From Acanthochromis polyacanthus (taxonomy: Eukaryota; Chordata; Actinopteri; Pomacentridae), in the NCBI RefSeq assembly GCF_021347895.1, contig NC_067122.1:9289983-9353982 (forward strand): 64,000 nucleotides of DNA, written 5' to 3'. The notes under the pieces were generated by a model, which saw only the letters and a list, made by a program, of their open reading frames with translations, ran no database searches and was not told the DNA's origin. The translations under genes were made by a program, and so were the position numbers. Positions 59,848 to 64,000 of the stretch are shown here, one piece after another. The stretch's first letter is position 1, and every line of letters begins with the position of its first letter.

Positions 59848-62800
59848 AATGTACCTGGGTCTTTCTCTCAGTGCAACAGGAATATTATCAATACTGTGTG
59901 GTGGATATCCAAAATGTAAAGTGATTTCACCTGCATTATCAGACATAGTATACAACTATGGTGCAGTAATGACACAGCATCACATTAAGGGCTTGCATTT
60001 TCCCATGATTGGAAAGAAACCAAAATAATATTTTAATGCATTTTTTGTACAAATGGAAATAATTTTTCCACAGACGCGTATATTTTGGTGAGTTATTTAT
60101 ACCACCGGCCATCTCACCTTCCCTATTTCATTTCAATGTTTGCCAGGATTTTGGGTGTCGATCCTGCTCCACTTCCTCTTCAGACCGACACACAGGAGCA
60201 AACGCCTGGCAGACTGAGCAGCTACAGAAGGGTCCCACGCAGCCAAATTATTTTTTAATGGTATAAAAGATTCCCATGGCGTGTTTCAGCCACCTCTTTG
60301 GCAAACTGACTGTAAACCCAAAAGCAATAAATATCCTGAAAGCAGGGTCGGGAATTTACTGCACCTGTAGTAACCACTGCACCGTCTTAATAAGCAACAG
60401 ATGCTGGAGTGATTGCGTGGAGGCTGAAACACATGCACTCAAAGAAGGGAATTCTTTGTTGGGTACAGTTTCATCACCTGAGCAAAGCTGCTTTGGCTCT
60501 GTCGCTCAGGGGCTCTCGTTCATTTTGATCAGCAGGTAACAGGGCTGAAATTAAAAACAATTTGGATTTAGTGTCACGGTGTCGGCTGTCGATTACCGCA
60601 CTGGAAATAGCTGTCATGAACGGTTATCCTTGATGCATGCGGCCGCAGGGAGAGTAGTACTTGACCAATCTTTAAACCATAATGTGCAAAAATAACAACA
60701 TCGCTGCAATATAACCCTCCATACCAATTATAACCGATTTGGGAATTTTATTCTTTTGGTCAATCACCAATTAAAGGAGTAAAAAAGTGACTATTTCCCC
60801 TTTTAAAGACCTCATATATGAAGCCTCCAGAAAGATTTATTGCCTTTTGAGGTCTGAGGTAGAAGAAAGCAAATGTCTGCTAATATACTGCATGCAGAAT
60901 GAACCAGATAAACTCCAAAGCCGGGGATCAGTTTAATAAGATACTGTAATTATATCAAGTGAAGAAAGATGAATTCGGTGAGCCTAAAAGAAGCCTGAAT
61001 AAATGGTTTTCATTCCTCCTTCTGAGTGTTTTCTGAGAAACATGCAGCAGTCTGAACAAAGAGGCTATTATCATTAGTTAATCTTTGCTCAAAGCTATTT
61101 AATAAAGCATCTGGGTATGCATGCAAGTCAGTCTGCTTGGGTGTGTATGTGTGCACACAGGCTTCGTAATAGCCGCACTGCATGGTCCCCAAGTTGACTT
61201 TATATTTAAAGATGTATCCTGAGTTTTGATTTTTGCTATTATTGCGACTACTACAAGCAGCAGTCGCTCAGTGCTTCTGTGCACGGATGCAACAGCGTGC
61301 ACATGTCCACAGCTCTCTGCATTCACATTCCAGTTTTGTTTTGGCAGGGGAAAGGTTAATGTTTAACAGCATGAATGGTTCACCCACTAACGTGTGAACA
61401 AAGCACAATGGCTGCACTGTATAGGCTCCTATTTATTCAGAGTCACTTCCTCCCTTAATAGTCGGCTCTACTTTCCTCACAGAGGGAAAAAGTGGGTCAA
61501 GGAAAAGTCATGTTTGAGGTAATTCACTCTGGGGGACCACGTTTCTGATCATTAGATGACATTGGTTAACCCAGAGTGAGGTCATTTTCAAGTCAACGTT
61601 ACACCCAGAGCCCGGCCTGACTGGTAGCGTGTCTGCGCATTTTACAGTACACCGAGGATAAATCAGAGAGGGAGGGTATCAGTGGGAAGGTTGAAAGGAA
61701 AGAAGGATTAAAAGACAGTATTGTTTATATTTAAAAAAAAAAGAAAAAAGAAGGAGGCGTTTTTTTGACCTTGTGGATTCTACTTTCATCCGATTCTGGT
61801 TTCAGCTGATGCACTCTGAAGGAGCTCACTCTTAAGGACTTTCTGCTTTGATGCAAGTGAACAAAAGATCCGCAGCGAAGACACACTCGGATAGTTCATT
61901 CTTGAGCTTCATGCACAAAGAGCTGAACCAAAGAGGAATGCAAACACATTGTTCCCCCACCTACTGCAATTACTTGTGATGAGTGTGTAAGGATTAAGCA
62001 GGATATTAGCAGGCTTTCTGGATTAAGTATGATTTCAGCCATGAAGATCTCTGGAATATCTTTTCATCAGGACCTAATGCTTTCATGACAAGGCCTTTTT
62101 TTTCTTTTTTTAACTTTTTTTTCTCTTCAACAACTTTTTATTTCACTTTGCCCCTTAATAAAGAGGCATTCCAGTTAACATTTAATAGATTTTCCTAAGG
62201 AATTATGTCATCAAATCTGTATTTAGAATGATACAAGCACATATTTGATCCCTTCTAGTAATGCTGTCCATACTGTAATCATATATTAAAGAATCACATT
62301 TTTTTCACATTATTCATGGTGCACTTTATGAGGCTGTATGTTAGGGCCCACAGTAATGGGGATGTAATTAAAAACATGTCATTGTGATGGAGGGGCAAGC
62401 TTTAATAGGAGGAAAGCTATCAGCTTGTTTCCTCCTGAGCCAGCAAATGGATATAAAAACAGTCAATCAAACCTGGTGTGTTGCCACTACTCGCACCACA
62501 GCTTAAAAGAGCAATAAGGCATTTTTTTAGTAAAGACATCAAAGATACACTGACTCCAGAACAAAACATTTGATTTGTCTGAATAGTATGATGCTATTAT
62601 TAATGAAAATGTTCTGAAGCACATAATGCAGCTGTGTTTTAATGAAGTACTTTATAAAATATAGAGTTCTGCCTTTAAGGAGTGCATGCATGATTTTGCA
62701 AAGAATTTGATTTGCCCATAGAACGTGGCTCTTATTTGGTGAGACAGTTTGTACTTGAGGCCAAACTCTTCGCACGGTTATGAAAGAGCCTCTTCATTGA

Positions 62801-64000
62801 GAAGTCATGCCTGGGCTTTGTTTTTCTTTGCATCTGGCACTCCGTCATTCAGTCTGTTCATACCTGGCTCACCATCAAACCCAGGTGAAAACATCAAAGT
62901 GAAATCTGCAACGTGATGATGTGAAGTAATCGCTTTTTGTTTTGTTTTGGGGGTTTTTTTGTCCGACGCGTCATTGTTTTTTTATAATGTATTTTTTCCT
63001 GCTTACTGGATTTGAGAGACGACATTATTGGGGTTTCCAGTGTAGAAACCAAGTTTGGCACTGGATCAGAGTCAGGTTGGATACTATACTCTCAAAAAAA
63101 ACTGAAAACAGACACAAAATGGAAAGAAACTCCAAAAAGAAACAGCACTCGTGTCATTCCAAATTGTGTTGTAGACAGATTATTTGTCAATAAAAGTGAT
63201 GGGTGAATTCTAAAAAGCAAATCTGAACAAGTTTAAAACAGACAATAACTGGCTGATCTGTTAATATTAGTGAACTTCTGTGAAACCCCCTCAACCAAAC
63301 AGTGATTATCCAATCCCAGTTAAGCAGCTGTAACTAGGTGCAGCAGGCCTGTCAAGCTTTGGATTTCTTCATGTTTTGAAGTGGAGGCCTGAAGTCTGCA
63401 GAATGAACTATATTTTACATGTGCAAAGACTTTGTTCACCAAACGCAAAAGTAAGTTCTTGTGCCAGTTGCCTTTTCTCCCGGTTTTGTCTGTATTGCTT
63501 GTCAAAAAGCCTGGCCACCAAACAAGGTTATGTCAGAATGAGACAGAAATCTGGACTTGTGTTTGCAACAAAAGAACGATGCTGTTCCTTTATTTCCATT
63601 TTCTTTTAAGTGGATTATCCACTAGTGACACTGATGCCCTGAGAAATGCAGCTTGGAGCATAACATTGCAATTTTTAGCCGAATTAGCTGGTAAATTAAC
63701 TCATCAATTCTGCCAGCAACACTTGACATTTTAGCCTGTTTTTGACCCCTGACAGCAAGGACATGTTGTTTCAACAGAACTTTGAGTGGAAATCAGCAAA
63801 TGTTATCATTATAAATCACGTATGTGTCATGCGGAAAGCTTGACAAGAAAAGCAAAAGGAGTGTAAACTGTCAGCTCTCTTCAAATTGTTTCTGACTTCA
63901 AACCATCAGAGCTGGAGCCACTGGTTGAAAACAAACCCAGCTGAGGTTGCTTTCACTCACTTATTTTCAGCAACCACTCCTTCAGACAGATTTGTTGTGC
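59848..64000 (+). other. pdgfc intron 1, right end of window
   Basis: AT-rich non-coding sequence with T-rich runs near 62097-62130 and 62935-62990. No pdgfc CUB exon, other gene or known repeat was recognised. Confidence 0.6.

Overview
The window is nuclear DNA from a vertebrate, almost certainly a teleost fish and probably a spiny-rayed one. Its genes are split into small exons separated by kilobase introns. The translated exons match vertebrate neuronal and growth-factor proteins, and the spacer is full of fish-type repeats (Tc1/mariner relics, LINE tails, long TG tracts). Nothing bacterial, plasmid-like or CRISPR-like is present.

Two protein-coding genes are recognisable, arranged head to head. 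On the minus strand, from about 22.85 kb down past the left edge, lies glrb (glycine receptor beta subunit). I can place a probable non-coding first exon (ends 22662) and seven coding exons: 18842-18980, 15524-15630, 13371-13438, 8340-8566, 6995-7077, 6341-6481 and 3534-3686. They join in phase into an unbroken 300-residue protein plus a split glycine codon: signal peptide, extracellular domain, first membrane helix and the start of the second. The exons for the rest of M2, M3, the gephyrin-binding loop and M4 lie beyond position 1. On the plus strand, pdgfc (platelet-derived growth factor C) begins: its first coding exon is 33415-33526. I recognise no further pdgfc exon, so 33527-64000 is read as its very large first intron. 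Mammals have the same divergent pdgfc-glrb order, which supports both calls.

The space between the genes (about 22.9-33 kb) starts with a GC-rich glrb promoter carrying a near-consensus REST/RE1 silencer site and three overlapping CRE half-sites. It then holds a tandem duplication, a dead Tc1 transposon with inverted repeats, a common fish interspersed repeat, and a 158-bp GT tract upstream of pdgfc.

The introns hold most of the unusual material. There is a 547-bp non-autonomous DNA transposon with matched 9-bp target duplications and a piece of a RecQ-like helicase frame (16192-16738). A roughly 500-bp unit is repeated three times in tandem (20340-21855), with a diverged inverted piece 4 kb away. 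Two related Tc1-type miniature elements lie in the two genes. A 5'-truncated LINE reverse-transcriptase fragment lies at 44338-45310. A composite repeat with a perfect hairpin core sits between two long TG tracts (46592-47093). One glrb intron appears to use a GC instead of a GT donor. Unlisted parts of the introns look like unique AT-rich non-coding DNA in which I recognise nothing.
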